Origin: Phreatobacter sp.
GTDB taxonomy: Bacteria > Pseudomonadota > Alphaproteobacteria > Rhizobiales > Phreatobacteraceae
DNA: 33,029 bases
Assembly (NCBI GenBank): GCA_019749835.1
Contig: JAIEPJ010000198.1
Span: forward strand, 1-33,029
Reading direction: 5' to 3'
The translations under genes and the position numbers were made by a program. Each line of letters starts with the position of its first letter. Position 1 is the stretch's first letter. The notes beneath the pieces were generated by a model that was not told the DNA's origin, did no database searches, and saw only the letters and a program-made list of their open reading frames with translations. Positions 25,990 through 33,029 of the stretch are shown one piece after another.

Positions 25990-26364
25990 CGGCGGGGTGC
26001 GCAGGCCGAGAAACCGCTTGGAATCCGGCTGCGGACCAGCTAAGAAATCAATCATAAGATTCGAAGCGGTCCGGGGTCATATCCGCGCGTCGAACGCAAC
26101 AGCAAACAGGTCTGGTGGGGTTTGGCACGTCGGAGCCAGGGCGCGAGGGGCGCCATGATCCGATCCCGAATGAAGGACGAGGCGCGCGAGAGGCGCGAAG
26201 GGCGGGATGGTCAGCCGTCGCCCTGAACCCTGAAGATCGTTGAACTGCCGGACGCGGCAAGGCCGGGCACGAGATGCCTGCGAGGTCTGCCTGCGCTCCG
26301 CCGAAGGATCCGGACGCATCGCTTGGACGCGTGCTCCGCTTGAGGAGGTCGATAAAGGACCGAC
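25990..26364 (+). promoter_or_regulatory. 375-base non-coding leader before the DUF4167 gene
   Basis: No gene-like frame fills this gap. A weak sigma-70-like pair is present: TTGGAA (26018-26023), a 17-base spacer and TAAGAA (26041-26046), in a small AT-rich pocket (26041-26063). If used, the DUF4167 transcript would have a leader of about 310 bases. CGGACC (26032-26037) and GGTCCG (26068-26073) flank the pocket as an inverted repeat. AAAGGA lies 6 bases before the DUF4167 ATG. I recognise no known riboswitch. Confidence 0.3.
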
Positions 26365-27447
26365 ATGAGAAACAGCAACAACAAGCGCATGCGCGGCCGC
26401 AACAATCGCGGCGGCGGCAAGGGCCCCAATCCGCTCTCCCGAAGCTACGAGTCGAACGGGCCCGACGTGAAGATTCGCGGGACCGCCCAGCACGTCGCGG
26501 AGAAATATCTGCAGCTGGCGCGCGATGCCCATTCGTCCGGCGATCCCGTCTCTGCCGAGAGCTATCTCCAGCACGCCGAACATTATTTTCGCCTCATCGC
26601 CGCCGCCCAGGAGGCGCAGCGCCAGCAGCAGGCGCCCCGTGTCGAAGGCCAGCAGGTCGAGGACGACAGCGAGGACGAGGACGACGACGATTTCGCCTCT
26701 CCCTTCGACAAGCGCTTCGAATCCCCGGTCCAGGCCAAGCCCGAACTGCCGCCCCAGCCGCCGCGTGACTTTGCCGGCGGCCAGCCGCGCGACTATCAAG
26801 GCCAGCGCGATTTCCAGGGTCAGCGCGACTTCCAGGGCCAGCGTGATTTCCAGGGCCAGCGCGACTTCCAGGGGCAGCGCGACTTCCAGGGCCAGAATCG
26901 CGACCGCGACCGCGACCGTGATCGCGACCGGTTCCCCGGTGGCGGGCAGCGCTTCCCCGATCGCCAGGACCGCCCCGATCGCCAGGACCGCCCCGATCGC
27001 CAGGACCGCCCCGATCGCCAGGACCGTCCCCGCCCGCAACCTGACTTGGTGGCCGGTGAACAGCCCGATATCGCCGGTTCGGGTCCGGACGGCGAGGGTG
27101 GCATGCCCCGCGACGGGCAGCGTCCCTACGAGAGCCGGCGCGAGCGCTTCGAGCGCCGGCGCGCCGAGCGTTTCGCCGAGCGGCAGGCCCGGCGCGAGCC
27201 CGGCAGCTTCGAAGGCGATGGTCCCGATGCCGACCAGGGCCCCGTGTCCCAGCCGGCGCCGGCCCGGCGCGAGGAAGAGGTAGGCCTCGGCCTGCCCTCC
27301 TTCATCACCGGCGGCGCCGTCGTCGTTCCGGCCGCTGCAGCCGAGGAACGGGAGGCGCCCGCCCCCCGTGTCCGCAAGCGCCGCACGCCGCGTGTCGAGG
27401 ATGATCCGGCGGCTCCCGCCGGCGAGAAGACCCCCGCCGCCGAGTGA
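26365..27447 (+). CDS. DUF4167 protein with Arg/Gln/Asp-rich repeat region
   Basis: The 360-residue product opens MRNSNNKRMRGRNNRGGGK, a basic Arg/Asn/Gly head, followed by the compact DUF4167 domain (about 20-95: DVKIRGTAQHVAEKYLQLARDAHSSGDP, given here only to name the family, then AESYLQHAEHYFRLI). After an acidic stretch (EDDSEDEDDDD, about 100-112) comes a long disordered tail with six RDFQGQ-type repeats, an RD run and four PDRQDR repeats. It ends in a basic RKRRTP segment and Ala/Pro. DUF4167 is widespread in Alphaproteobacteria. The RGG-like head, alternating charge and repeats suggest an RNA-binding or condensate-forming protein, but that is inference. In related genomes it usually follows prmC; here 6.7 kb separates them. 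Confidence 0.9.
   Translation: MRNSNNKRMRGRNNRGGGKGPNPLSRSYESNGPDVKIRGTAQHVAEKYLQLARDAHSSGDPVSAESYLQHAEHYFRLIAAAQEAQRQQQAPRVEGQQVEDDSEDEDDDDFASPFDKRFESPVQAKPELPPQPPRDFAGGQPRDYQGQRDFQGQRDFQGQRDFQGQRDFQGQRDFQGQNRDRDRDRDRDRFPGGGQRFPDRQDRPDRQDRPDRQDRPDRQDRPRPQPDLVAGEQPDIAGSGPDGEGGMPRDGQRPYESRRERFERRRAERFAERQARREPGSFEGDGPDADQGPVSQPAPARREEEVGLGLPSFITGGAVVVPAAAAEEREAPAPRVRKRRTPRVEDDPAAPAGEKTPAAE
26788..26895 (+). repeat. Six 18-bp coding repeats (RDFQGQ)
   Basis: Six consecutive 18-base units encode RDYQGQ once and RDFQGQ five times. The units differ at silent third positions (GAT/GAC, CGC/CGT, GGT/GGC/GGG), so the amino-acid repeat has been kept while the bases drifted. That points to an older array under protein-level selection. 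Confidence 0.95.
26956..27027 (+). repeat. Four near-identical 18-bp coding repeats (PDRQDR)
   Basis: Four tandem copies of the unit CCCGATCGCCAGGACCGC encode PDRQDR; only the last differs, by one silent base (CGT at its end). The near-identity suggests recent expansion by slippage, in contrast with the diverged array just upstream. Confidence 0.95.
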
Positions 27448-27470
27448 TCGCGGTCCGGGCGAGGTTCAGG

Positions 27471-27492
27471 GGGCGCGCTGCAAGGCGCGCCC
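27471..27492 (+). terminator. GC hairpin between DUF4167 gene and leuB
   Basis: A perfect 8-bp stem (27471-27478 GGGCGCGC with 27485-27492) with a 6-base loop lies 23 bases after the DUF4167 stop. No T-run follows, so it may be a weak or factor-dependent terminator, or an mRNA 3'-end stabiliser. leuB starts 77 bases later. Confidence 0.4.
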
Positions 27493-27569
27493 TCATGCGT
27501 TCGGGGACCTTGCCCTGAGCCGGCGGGAACGCTAGAGCGCCCCGACGCTCAGAACGGGGACAAACTTCC

Positions 27570-28682
27570 ATGGCGACGCACAAGCTTCTCATCCTGCCCG
27601 GCGACGGCATCGGCCCCGAGGTGATGGCCGAGGTCGAGAAGGTCGTCGCCTGGTTCGGCAGGCAGGGCGTTGCCGGTTTCGAGACCGAGCGCGGGCTGGT
27701 CGGCGGCAGCGCCTATGACGCCCATGGCGAGGCCATTTCCAACAGCGACATGGCGCTCGCCCAGGCGGCCGATGCCGTGCTGTTCGGCGCGGTCGGCGGT
27801 CCCAAATGGGCTGACGTGCCCTATTCCAAGCGCCCCGAGGCCGGTCTGCTGCGCCTGCGCAAGGATCTCGGCCTCTTCGCCAACCTCAGGCCCGCCATCT
27901 GCTTCCCGGCACTCGCCGCTGCCTCGTCCCTCAAGCCGGAGGTGGTGGAGGGGCTCGACATCCTCATCGTCCGCGAACTGACCGGCGGCGTCTATTTCGG
28001 CGAGCCGAAGGAGATCGTGACGCTGGAGGACGGCCAGCAGCGTGGCGTCGATACGCAGGTCTACACGACCTCCGAGATCGAGCGCATCACCCGCGTCGCC
28101 TTCGAACTGGCGAAGACCCGCCGCAACAAGGTCTCCTCCGCCGAGAAGCACAATGTCATGAAGACCGGCGTCCTGTGGAAGCAGGTGGTGACGCGGGTCC
28201 ACAAGGCGGAATTCGCCGATGTCACGCTCGAACACGTGCTCGCCGACAATTGCGCCATGCAGCTGGTGCGCTGGCCCAAGCAGTATGACGTCATCGTCTG
28301 CGACAATCTCTTCGGCGATATCCTGTCCGACGTCGCGGCCATGCTGACCGGATCGCTCGGCATGCTGCCCTCCGCCTCGCTCGGCGCCGAGGACCCGGTC
28401 TCCGGCAAGCGCAAGGCCCTCTATGAGCCGGTCCACGGCTCGGCGCCGGACATTGCCGGCACCGGCGCGGCCAATCCGATCGCGACGATCTCGTCCTTCT
28501 CGATGGCGCTGCGCTATTCGTTCAAGGCGATCGAGGCCGCCGACATGCTCGACAAGGCGGTCACCAACGTCCTCGCGGCGGGGCTGCGCACGGCGGATAT
28601 CCGCTCGGACAATACCCATGTGGTCGGCACCGTCGGCATGGGCGATGCCATCATCAAGGAACTGCAGCGCCTGGCGGGCTGA
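27570..28682 (+). CDS. leuB: 3-isopropylmalate dehydrogenase
   Basis: LeuB oxidises and decarboxylates 3-isopropylmalate with NAD in leucine synthesis (cytosol). The 370-residue product begins [19 protein letters not shown]. It has the [16 protein letters not shown] and [12 protein letters not shown] substrate loops, the catalytic Tyr/Lys region with [30 protein letters not shown] for metal binding, and [16 protein letters not shown], the NAD-binding turn typical of LeuB rather than isocitrate dehydrogenase. The length is normal. The ATG has only a weak ribosome binding site (GGGGACA). No leucine-rich leader peptide is visible upstream, so attenuation is not supported. Confidence 0.97.
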   Translation: MATHKLLILPGDGIGPEVMAEVEKVVAWFGRQGVAGFETERGLVGGSAYDAHGEAISNSDMALAQAADAVLFGAVGGPKWADVPYSKRPEAGLLRLRKDLGLFANLRPAICFPALAAASSLKPEVVEGLDILIVRELTGGVYFGEPKEIVTLEDGQQRGVDTQVYTTSEIERITRVAFELAKTRRNKVSSAEKHNVMKTGVLWKQVVTRVHKAEFADVTLEHVLADNCAMQLVRWPKQYDVIVCDNLFGDILSDVAAMLTGSLGMLPSASLGAEDPVSGKRKALYEPVHGSAPDIAGTGAANPIATISSFSMALRYSFKAIEAADMLDKAVTNVLAAGLRTADIRSDNTHVVGTVGMGDAIIKELQRLAG

Positions 28683-28696
28683 TCGCGGCACGACAC

Positions 28697-28719
28697 GGCG
28701 CGGGGCATGGTCCCGCGCC
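28697..28719. terminator. Hairpin between convergent leuB and hypothetical gene
   Basis: A perfect 8-bp stem (28697-28704 GGCGCGGG with 28712-28719) and 7-base loop sits in the 44-base gap between two converging genes. It lacks a T-run on both strands, so it is only a plausible transcript end. Confidence 0.4.
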
Positions 28720-28726
28720 CACCACC

Positions 28727-28966
28727 TCAGGTGCGGAAGTCGACATTGACGCCCGGCTTCGTCATCTGCTTGGGCTGTTTCGACGTGCCGATCGTGGCCG
28801 TGAACCCTTCGAGACGTGACAGGTGCTGGCGCGCCTCGGGCGACAGCGTCACCGAGACATTGGCGGTCTTGATGCGCGGCGCGGAATTGGCGGGCCGCAC
28901 GGTGCCACCCGGGGACTGGCCGCCTGTCTGGCCGATTCCGCCCGTTCCGATCTGACCGATGGCCAT
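28727..28966 (-). CDS. Small hypothetical protein, 79 residues
   Basis: I do not recognise the family. The product has a Gly/Gln/Thr-rich flexible head (MAIGQIGTGGIGQTGGQSPG), then IKTANVSVTLSPEARQHLSR, which looks like a short strand-helix unit, and a polar tail ending VNVDFRT. It has no Cys, signal or membrane segment. A strong ribosome binding site (GGGGAGG, 5 bases before the ATG) and a strict fit in the gap support a real gene. Its strand agrees with the next gene at 29056, whose transcript may include it (89 bases between). It may be a small secretion or appendage-related protein, but that is a guess. Confidence 0.6.
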   Translation of the reverse strand: MAIGQIGTGGIGQTGGQSPGGTVRPANSAPRIKTANVSVTLSPEARQHLSRLEGFTATIGTSKQPKQMTKPGVNVDFRT

Positions 28967-29055
28967 GCCTGCCTCCCCATCCGTGATGACGGGGACAGTG
29001 CCGAAACATGGTTAACCGGAGGTAAAGATCCTGCGCAGGACCGGCACGTTTCGGC

Positions 29056-29862
29056 TCACAGGCGGTTGAGGCGGAGCGGCGTCGGCCGGCCGCCCCGGTC
29101 GGAAACGACAGGATTGGCGGGGGTCGTCGCGGCCGCTGCGGGGCAGGGAAGGCGCGCCAGTTCCGCCCGGGCGAAGAGGGCGGCGATGGCAGCGTCGCGG
29201 ACCCCGACGGTGAAGAGCCGGTCGACGAAGCAGGAGGCATCCTGGCGGCTGACGATTTCCGGGCCGCCGCTGCAGACCCAGCCGGTCAACCGGATGCCTG
29301 CCTCGCCGTCGCGCAGGGCGAAGCCGAGGCAGGCCTTGCTGCCCTCCTCGCTCTCCAGCGTCATGTCGGCCGTCGCCATCGGCCCGAACTTGGTCGCCAG
29401 CGGCAGGGGATTGGCGTTGATCGTCGCCGACAACCCGAGATCGGTGAGGACCGCACCGAGATTGGCGGCGGGTGTCGCGGCGGGGACGTCGCTGCGGTCG
29501 ATCACCAGCGCCGCATGGCGGCGGGCATCCTCGGCGAGGCCGAAGCGGAAGACCTCGCGGGCGAGTCCGTCGGAGCGCCGGAACAGGGAGACGTCCTGGC
29601 CGAGTGGCCGCCAGCGCGGTGCGTCGACGTCGAAGCCGGCATGGCGCGCCGTCACCGCCCTCCAGACCGGCGGGGCATCGGCCGCGTCCTCGGCAGAGAT
29701 CGAGGGGCGGATGGTCTCGGTCGGCGCGGGCGTTCCACCGGCGAGGCCCCAGAGCAGCGCCACGGGCAGGCTCGCCATGACGGCGAAGGCGCACAGGGCC
29801 AGCAGCGCGGGCGTTGTCCGCCGATCCGGCAGCCTGACAACCTCTCCCACATTGGTGCGCAC
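29056..29862 (-). CDS. Hypothetical single-pass membrane protein
   Basis: The 268-residue product (GTG start with GGGGAGG 6 bases upstream) has a short basic cytosolic head, one hydrophobic helix (about 18-42, ALLALCAFAVMASLPVALLW), and a periplasmic remainder of about 220 residues. Three Cys lie in the C-terminal half (KACLGFA, WVCSGG, ASCFVDR), plus one near the end (RLPCPA), so disulfides are possible. There is no catalytic motif that I can name. The text DVSLFRRSDGLAREVFRFG suggests a structured domain rather than a linker. The flanking genes (an L,D-transpeptidase, divergent) hint at an envelope location only. Confidence 0.7.
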   Translation of the reverse strand: MRTNVGEVVRLPDRRTTPALLALCAFAVMASLPVALLWGLAGGTPAPTETIRPSISAEDAADAPPVWRAVTARHAGFDVDAPRWRPLGQDVSLFRRSDGLAREVFRFGLAEDARRHAALVIDRSDVPAATPAANLGAVLTDLGLSATINANPLPLATKFGPMATADMTLESEEGSKACLGFALRDGEAGIRLTGWVCSGGPEIVSRQDASCFVDRLFTVGVRDAAIAALFARAELARLPCPAAAATTPANPVVSDRGGRPTPLRLNRL

Positions 29863-30159
29863 CCGTGTCCTCCCCTGCGACGGCGGGCATTGTCACAGAC
29901 GGAGCGAGAGGACCGCGTTGACCGACATGGTTGAGGACACGTGAATGTTGATCGTGGTGAATGGTTTATGAGCATTGACGACCGGCCGCTTCCCCAGCGT
30001 TGCGGCGCGGCAACAGGGCGCCGCCACGTGGTGGCCACAAAGCAACCAGCCGTTGACTCTGGCTCGGATTTTTCTTCTTTCGACAACTGAAGAGAAACTG
30101 ATCGCCCCGCTTTCTCGGCGCGTGACCGCCGGGTGGTAAGGGCGGTATGGGAGAGGGTC
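29863..30159 (+). promoter_or_regulatory. Divergent intergenic region before the L,D-transpeptidase gene
   Basis: This 297-base gap has no gene-like frame. It is less GC-rich than its surroundings. TTGACT (30053-30058) is a fair -35 hexamer for the plus strand, with a T-rich stretch 12-20 bases downstream but no good -10. A CCACGTGG palindrome lies near 30025-30032. The ribosome binding site GAGAGGG immediately precedes the ATG at 30160. Confidence 0.3.
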
Positions 30160-30690
30160 ATGGGAAGTCGTCTGACGCGGCCGCTGGTGGCCGCGGCCTT
30201 CGTTGCTTGTGTGGGCGCCGGTATTGCGGCACCGGAGCGTGCTGAAGCGCGCGAGGTCGTCCGCCTGAATTTTCAGGCCGAGCCCGGCACGATCGTCATC
30301 CGCAATTCCGAACGTCGGCTCTACCTCGTCAAGGAGAACGGCGTCGCCATCCGCTACCGCGTGGCCGTCGGCCGCTCGTCGGAACAGTGGGAGGGTCGGA
30401 CGGTCGTCAATGGACGCCACGTGCGCCCCGCCTGGTCGCCGCCGGCCGTCGTCCGGCGCGCCAATCCGAACCTGCCCGACGTCATTCCGGGCGGTGCCCC
30501 CAACAATCCGATGGGCGAAGGGGCGCTGACCCTCGCCGGCGGCGAATATGCCATCCACGGCACCACGGAGAGCATGCGCCGCTCGGTCGGCACGGCGGCC
30601 TCCTTCGGCTGCTTCCGCATGCTCAACGAGGATGTGGTCGATCTGATGAACCGCGTCGGCGTCGGCACGACGGTCATCGTCAAGCGCTGA
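30160..30690 (+). CDS. L,D-transpeptidase (YkuD domain), periplasmic
   Basis: This enzyme class forms 3-3 cross-links in peptidoglycan or attaches proteins to it. The 176-residue product has a signal peptide (residues about 1-29, cut near AEA). It is followed by a YkuD domain: TIVIRNSERRLYLVKENG, then YRVAVGRSSEQWEG, IPGGAPNNPMGEGAL, the His motif YAIHGTT (His133) and the catalytic SFGCFRMLN (Cys151). It has no LysM or other wall-binding domain, so it is a minimal form. The ATG at 30160 with GAGAGGG 2-4 bases upstream is preferred over a GTG at 30133. Confidence 0.95.
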   Translation: MGSRLTRPLVAAAFVACVGAGIAAPERAEAREVVRLNFQAEPGTIVIRNSERRLYLVKENGVAIRYRVAVGRSSEQWEGRTVVNGRHVRPAWSPPAVVRRANPNLPDVIPGGAPNNPMGEGALTLAGGEYAIHGTTESMRRSVGTAASFGCFRMLNEDVVDLMNRVGVGTTVIVKR

Positions 30691-30717
30691 CGACTTCGCC
30701 GGGCAGGCCGGCCCGCC

Positions 30718-31377
30718 TCAGCGCGGACGGCCGGCATCCTCTCCGGCCCGGTCGAGGCCTGCGAACCAGCGCCGCGCCAGGGTGACGTCCGCCTGTGTCA
30801 GGCCGTGGCCGGCCGGCAGGATCTCGTGCTCCACCGCGGCGCCGGCAGCCGTCAACTGGGCGGCCAGCCGCGCCGCGTCCTCCTCCGGCACGATCGGATC
30901 CATGCCGCCCGACAGGATCAGCACCGGCTGGCCCGCAAGGTCCGCGGCCGGCGGCTGCGGCAGCGGCACCATGGCGCGGATGAGCACGGCGCCGCCGAGC
31001 ACCCCGGGGCGGAGCAGCATCATGGCCGCCGCGATATTGGCGCCGTTCGAGAAGCCGACGGCCACCGGCGCGGCAAGACCATGACTGGCGACGGTGGCCG
31101 TGACGAAATCGGCGAGTTCGTGGGCACGCCTCACCACGTCCTCGTGGTCGAAGATGCCTTCCGCCAGGCGGCGGAAGAAGCGCGGCATCCCGTTCTCCAG
31201 GACTTTGCCACGCGGCGACAGCAGCGCCGCGCCGGGAGCGATCATCTGGCCGAGCGGCAGCAGATCGGTCTCGTCGCCGCCCGTGCCGTGCAGCAGCAAC
31301 AGCGTGCGGCCGCATCCACTGGTGCCGGGCACGAAGCGATGCACGAAGCCGCCGGCGGTTTCGGTCATGGTCGTCAT
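30718..31377 (-). CDS. MhqD-like alpha/beta hydrolase (phospholipase/carboxylesterase family)
   Basis: This 219-residue cytosolic serine hydrolase is of the YpfH/MhqD type. The oxyanion strand is LLLLHGTGGDETDLL; the triad is Ser110 (GFSNGA), Asp160 (GGMDPIVP) and His191 (AGHGLT). The segment SPRGKVLENGMPRFFRR is usual in this subgroup. It lies 66 bases downstream of a ring-cleaving-dioxygenase-like gene on the same strand. In Bacillus subtilis mhqO and mhqD are paired in a quinone-detoxification operon, so a similar role is the best inference. AAGAGGG lies 7 bases before the ATG. Confidence 0.88.
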   Translation of the reverse strand: MTTMTETAGGFVHRFVPGTSGCGRTLLLLHGTGGDETDLLPLGQMIAPGAALLSPRGKVLENGMPRFFRRLAEGIFDHEDVVRRAHELADFVTATVASHGLAAPVAVGFSNGANIAAAMMLLRPGVLGGAVLIRAMVPLPQPPAADLAGQPVLILSGGMDPIVPEEDAARLAAQLTAAGAAVEHEILPAGHGLTQADVTLARRWFAGLDRAGEDAGRPR

Positions 31378-31443
31378 TGGGGAACCCTCTTCTGGCCGGC
31401 CGTCGCGCCGGGTGGCGTGACGGTGTCGTGGGTGGGTGATGCC

Positions 31444-32376
31444 TCAGGCGAGGGAGGGCAGGACGGCCTCGATGCGGGCGCGCATCGGTTCGAGACCGGC
31501 CGGCAGCTTCAGGGCGGCGCCGAGCGTCTCAACCGGTTCGTCCACGGCGAAGCCGGGCACGTCGGTGGCGATCTCGAACAGCACGCCGCCCGGTTCGCGG
31601 AAATAGACCGAGCGGAAATAGTTGCGGTCGCGCTGTTCCGTGACGCGCTGGCCATGTTGCGTGACAAGCCGCTCCACCATGGCCTGTTGGGCCACGTCGT
31701 CGGCCGCGCGGAAGGCGATGTGATGCACCGAGCCGGCCCCCTCGCGACCCCGGAGGAAGCCGCCGGCCGCCCGGATATCCACGATGCCGCCGAGCGGGTT
31801 GCCGGGCACCGCATAGCGCGTCACCGGGCCTTCCATCCCGACCCGCGCGAAGCCGAAGACATCGGTGAGGATGGCGCCCGTCGCCTCGCCCTTTTCGACC
31901 AGCAGGCAGACGCCGTGGAATCCGCGGATCGCATGAGCCGCAGGCACGTCGCCGCCCATCCATGCGGGCTCCGCTTCGAGACCGGCCACGCCGACCAGCG
32001 CCAGGCGCATCCCGTCGGGATCGCGGAAAGCGAGGACCGAGTCACCGAAGCGCTTCTCGATCGTCTCGTGCGGCACGCCCTTGTCGACGAACCGGTGCGC
32101 CCACCAGCCGAGCGAACTCTCCGGCACGCGGAACAACGTCTCCTGGGTCTGGCCGACGCCGAGCCGGCCCGGGGCCGCCCGCTCCCAGGGGAAGAAGGTC
32201 AGGATGGTGCCGGGCGTGCCCGCCGCGTCGCCGAAATAAAGGTGGTAGGTGCCGGGATCGTCGAAATTGACGGTCTTTTTCACCAGCCGCAGGCCGAGAA
32301 CGCCGCTGTAGAAGGCGAGGTTGCGGCGCGCCGGACCGGAAATGGCGGTGACATGGTGGATGCCGTTGAAGGACAT
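31444..32376 (-). CDS. MhqO-like VOC-family ring-cleaving dioxygenase
   Basis: The 310-residue product is a vicinal-oxygen-chelate protein with two glyoxalase-type modules (about 1-130 and 145-300). It starts SFNGIHHVTAISGPARRNL and contains FYSGVLGLRLVKKTVNFDD, the usual opening of YkcA/MhqO-type proteins; metal-ligand His are expected at IHHVT, the second-module VHHIAFRA, and a Glu near GVLFEIATD. These are annotated as ring-cleaving dioxygenases acting on hydroquinones, although direct activity is rarely shown. AGGAGG lies 6 bases before the chosen ATG, so the 25 extra codons to 32451 are ruled out. It is probably the first gene of a two-gene unit. Confidence 0.9.
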   Translation of the reverse strand: MSFNGIHHVTAISGPARRNLAFYSGVLGLRLVKKTVNFDDPGTYHLYFGDAAGTPGTILTFFPWERAAPGRLGVGQTQETLFRVPESSLGWWAHRFVDKGVPHETIEKRFGDSVLAFRDPDGMRLALVGVAGLEAEPAWMGGDVPAAHAIRGFHGVCLLVEKGEATGAILTDVFGFARVGMEGPVTRYAVPGNPLGGIVDIRAAGGFLRGREGAGSVHHIAFRAADDVAQQAMVERLVTQHGQRVTEQRDRNYFRSVYFREPGGVLFEIATDVPGFAVDEPVETLGAALKLPAGLEPMRARIEAVLPSLA

Positions 32377-32519
32377 GGAAGCCTCCTGTCGGACGCGTGT
32401 CGCGTCCCGTTGACGGCAAGATAGGGGGCGCGGGTCCGGGTGCCACGGCAAAGACGTTGCAGGGACGCAAGCCGACTGTGCGCACTTGTCAGCCGCCCGC
32501 GCCTGTCGCGTCAGGCGGG

Positions 32520-33029
32520 TCAGTTCGCCTTCGGGAAGACATAGATGAAGGTCGCCATGTCCGTTTCCGGCGTCTGGTCGGGGTCCCGGACATATTCCTC
32601 CACGAAGGCGTCCTCGGCCGTGATCGACTGGACATCCAGATGGTTGGTGATCTCGTCGTAGGTCTGTTCCATCGTATCGTAGCCGCCGCGATGGACGAAA
32701 CGGACCGCCTTGCCGGCCGGCGTCTGGCCGGGCCCGGCAGGGGCATAGGCGGCAGCCGGTTTGGCGACCTCGCGCACCGGCAGGATCGCCTCATAGTCGA
32801 CGGCTTCGTCGGACGAGGAGACGAAGCGTATCATCGGCGGCCCTGAGATCACTGCGCCTTCGCGGGCGGCGATGGCCTTGAGGTCGGCGATGGCCTTGCG
32901 GAATGTCCCGTAGAGATCGTCCCAGGATGTCTTGCCGGTCAGGATCAGCGCTGGCCGGGCCGACAGCGTCACCTCGTCTCCGAACCCCGCCGACTGGATC
33001 GCCTCGTCCGACGGCAGCACCCCATCGGG
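32520..33029 (-). CDS. GyrI-like effector-binding domain protein (5' end outside window)
   Basis: The frame is open to the right edge (codons for PDG precede VLPSDEAIQ), so the GTG at 33020 is probably internal and the gene starts beyond 33029. The visible 169 residues form a GyrI-like small-molecule-binding (AraC effector-binding) domain: a first half with LILTGKTSWDDLYGTFRKAI and a second with AGKAVRFVHRGGYDTMEQTYDEI. The conserved Glu near VEEYVRDPDQTPETDMATF follows, the usual ligand-pocket end. The chain ends IYVFPKAN, normal for the fold. No DNA-binding domain is visible; the Pro-rich text just upstream may be a linker from a signal peptide or another domain. A 143-base gap separates it from the dioxygenase gene. 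Confidence 0.8.
   Translation of the reverse strand, partial: PDGVLPSDEAIQSAGFGDEVTLSARPALILTGKTSWDDLYGTFRKAIADLKAIAAREGAVISGPPMIRFVSSSDEAVDYEAILPVREVAKPAAAYAPAGPGQTPAGKAVRFVHRGGYDTMEQTYDEITNHLDVQSITAEDAFVEEYVRDPDQTPETDMATFIYVFPKAN

Noticed and set aside
27448-27569. Possible leucine attenuator before leuB
   Set aside because: There are hairpins but no short leader peptide with leucine codons and no terminator T-run.
27549-29240. A 563-codon open frame on the minus strand opposite leuB
   Set aside because: It is antisense to a full-length LeuB with all motifs and reads as Arg/Gly/His-rich noise.
30805-32424. A 539-codon open frame on the plus strand
   Set aside because: It lies opposite the hydrolase and dioxygenase genes, both with intact catalytic motifs and strong ribosome binding sites; its translation is low-complexity.
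1-33029. tRNA, rRNA, CRISPR, insertion sequence or phage attachment signs
   Set aside because: I looked for cloverleaf-like segments, regularly spaced repeats, and transposase or integrase motifs and found none; the only tandem repeats are the coding arrays in the DUF4167 gene.

Overview
The window is GC-rich, densely coded DNA from an alphaproteobacterium, most likely of the order Hyphomicrobiales (Rhizobiales). The evidence is gene content: ubiquinone biosynthesis genes (ubiG and a UbiH/Coq6-type hydroxylase), a GAF-containing PtsP encoded in the order lysC-ptsP-prfA-prmC, and DUF2125 and DUF4167 proteins that are typical of this order. I cannot name the genus. No rRNA, tRNA, CRISPR array, transposase or integrase was seen. 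I count 34 protein genes; the first and the last are cut by the window edges.

Region 1 (1-2818): the 3' end of aconitase with a clear terminator, a secreted DUF1223 thioredoxin-fold protein, a small minus-strand hypothetical gene, and a CAP/SCP-domain lipoprotein.

Region 2 (2819-9264, minus strand) is the most interesting part. It looks like one catabolic operon, transcribed in the order allophanate-hydrolase-type amidase, separate allophanate hydrolase C-terminal-domain protein, Tat-exported substrate-binding protein, permease, ATPase, PuuE-like polysaccharide-deacetylase-fold hydrolase. A GntR/FCD regulator lies just upstream. The AT-rich gap between regulator and operon holds operator-like palindromes. 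I infer an uptake-and-hydrolysis system for a ureide-like or cyclic-amide nitrogen compound. Allophanate hydrolase, usually one two-domain chain, is here split into two genes.

Region 3 (9278-19680): a DUF2125 protein, a ChaC-type gamma-glutamylcyclotransferase, a UbiH-type hydroxylase, a cold-shock protein, a small Cys-rich secreted protein, ubiG, and then the housekeeping block lysC (aspartate kinase), ptsP (nitrogen PTS enzyme I), prfA (release factor 1) and prmC (RF methyltransferase). The last three overlap by 1 to 4 bases and are translationally linked.

Region 4 (19736-25989): a bidirectional terminator, a Bax-inhibitor-1/YccA membrane protein, the conserved ybbP-ybbA transporter pair divergent from a TesA-type lipase/esterase, and an aldo/keto reductase. 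This block separates prmC from the DUF4167 gene, which I would expect directly downstream of it.

Region 5 (25990-33029): a 375-base non-coding leader, a DUF4167 protein with two sets of six-residue tandem repeats, leuB, two hypothetical minus-strand genes, an L,D-transpeptidase, a hydrolase/ring-cleaving-dioxygenase pair resembling MhqD/MhqO, and the 3' part of a GyrI-like effector-binding-domain gene that runs off the window.
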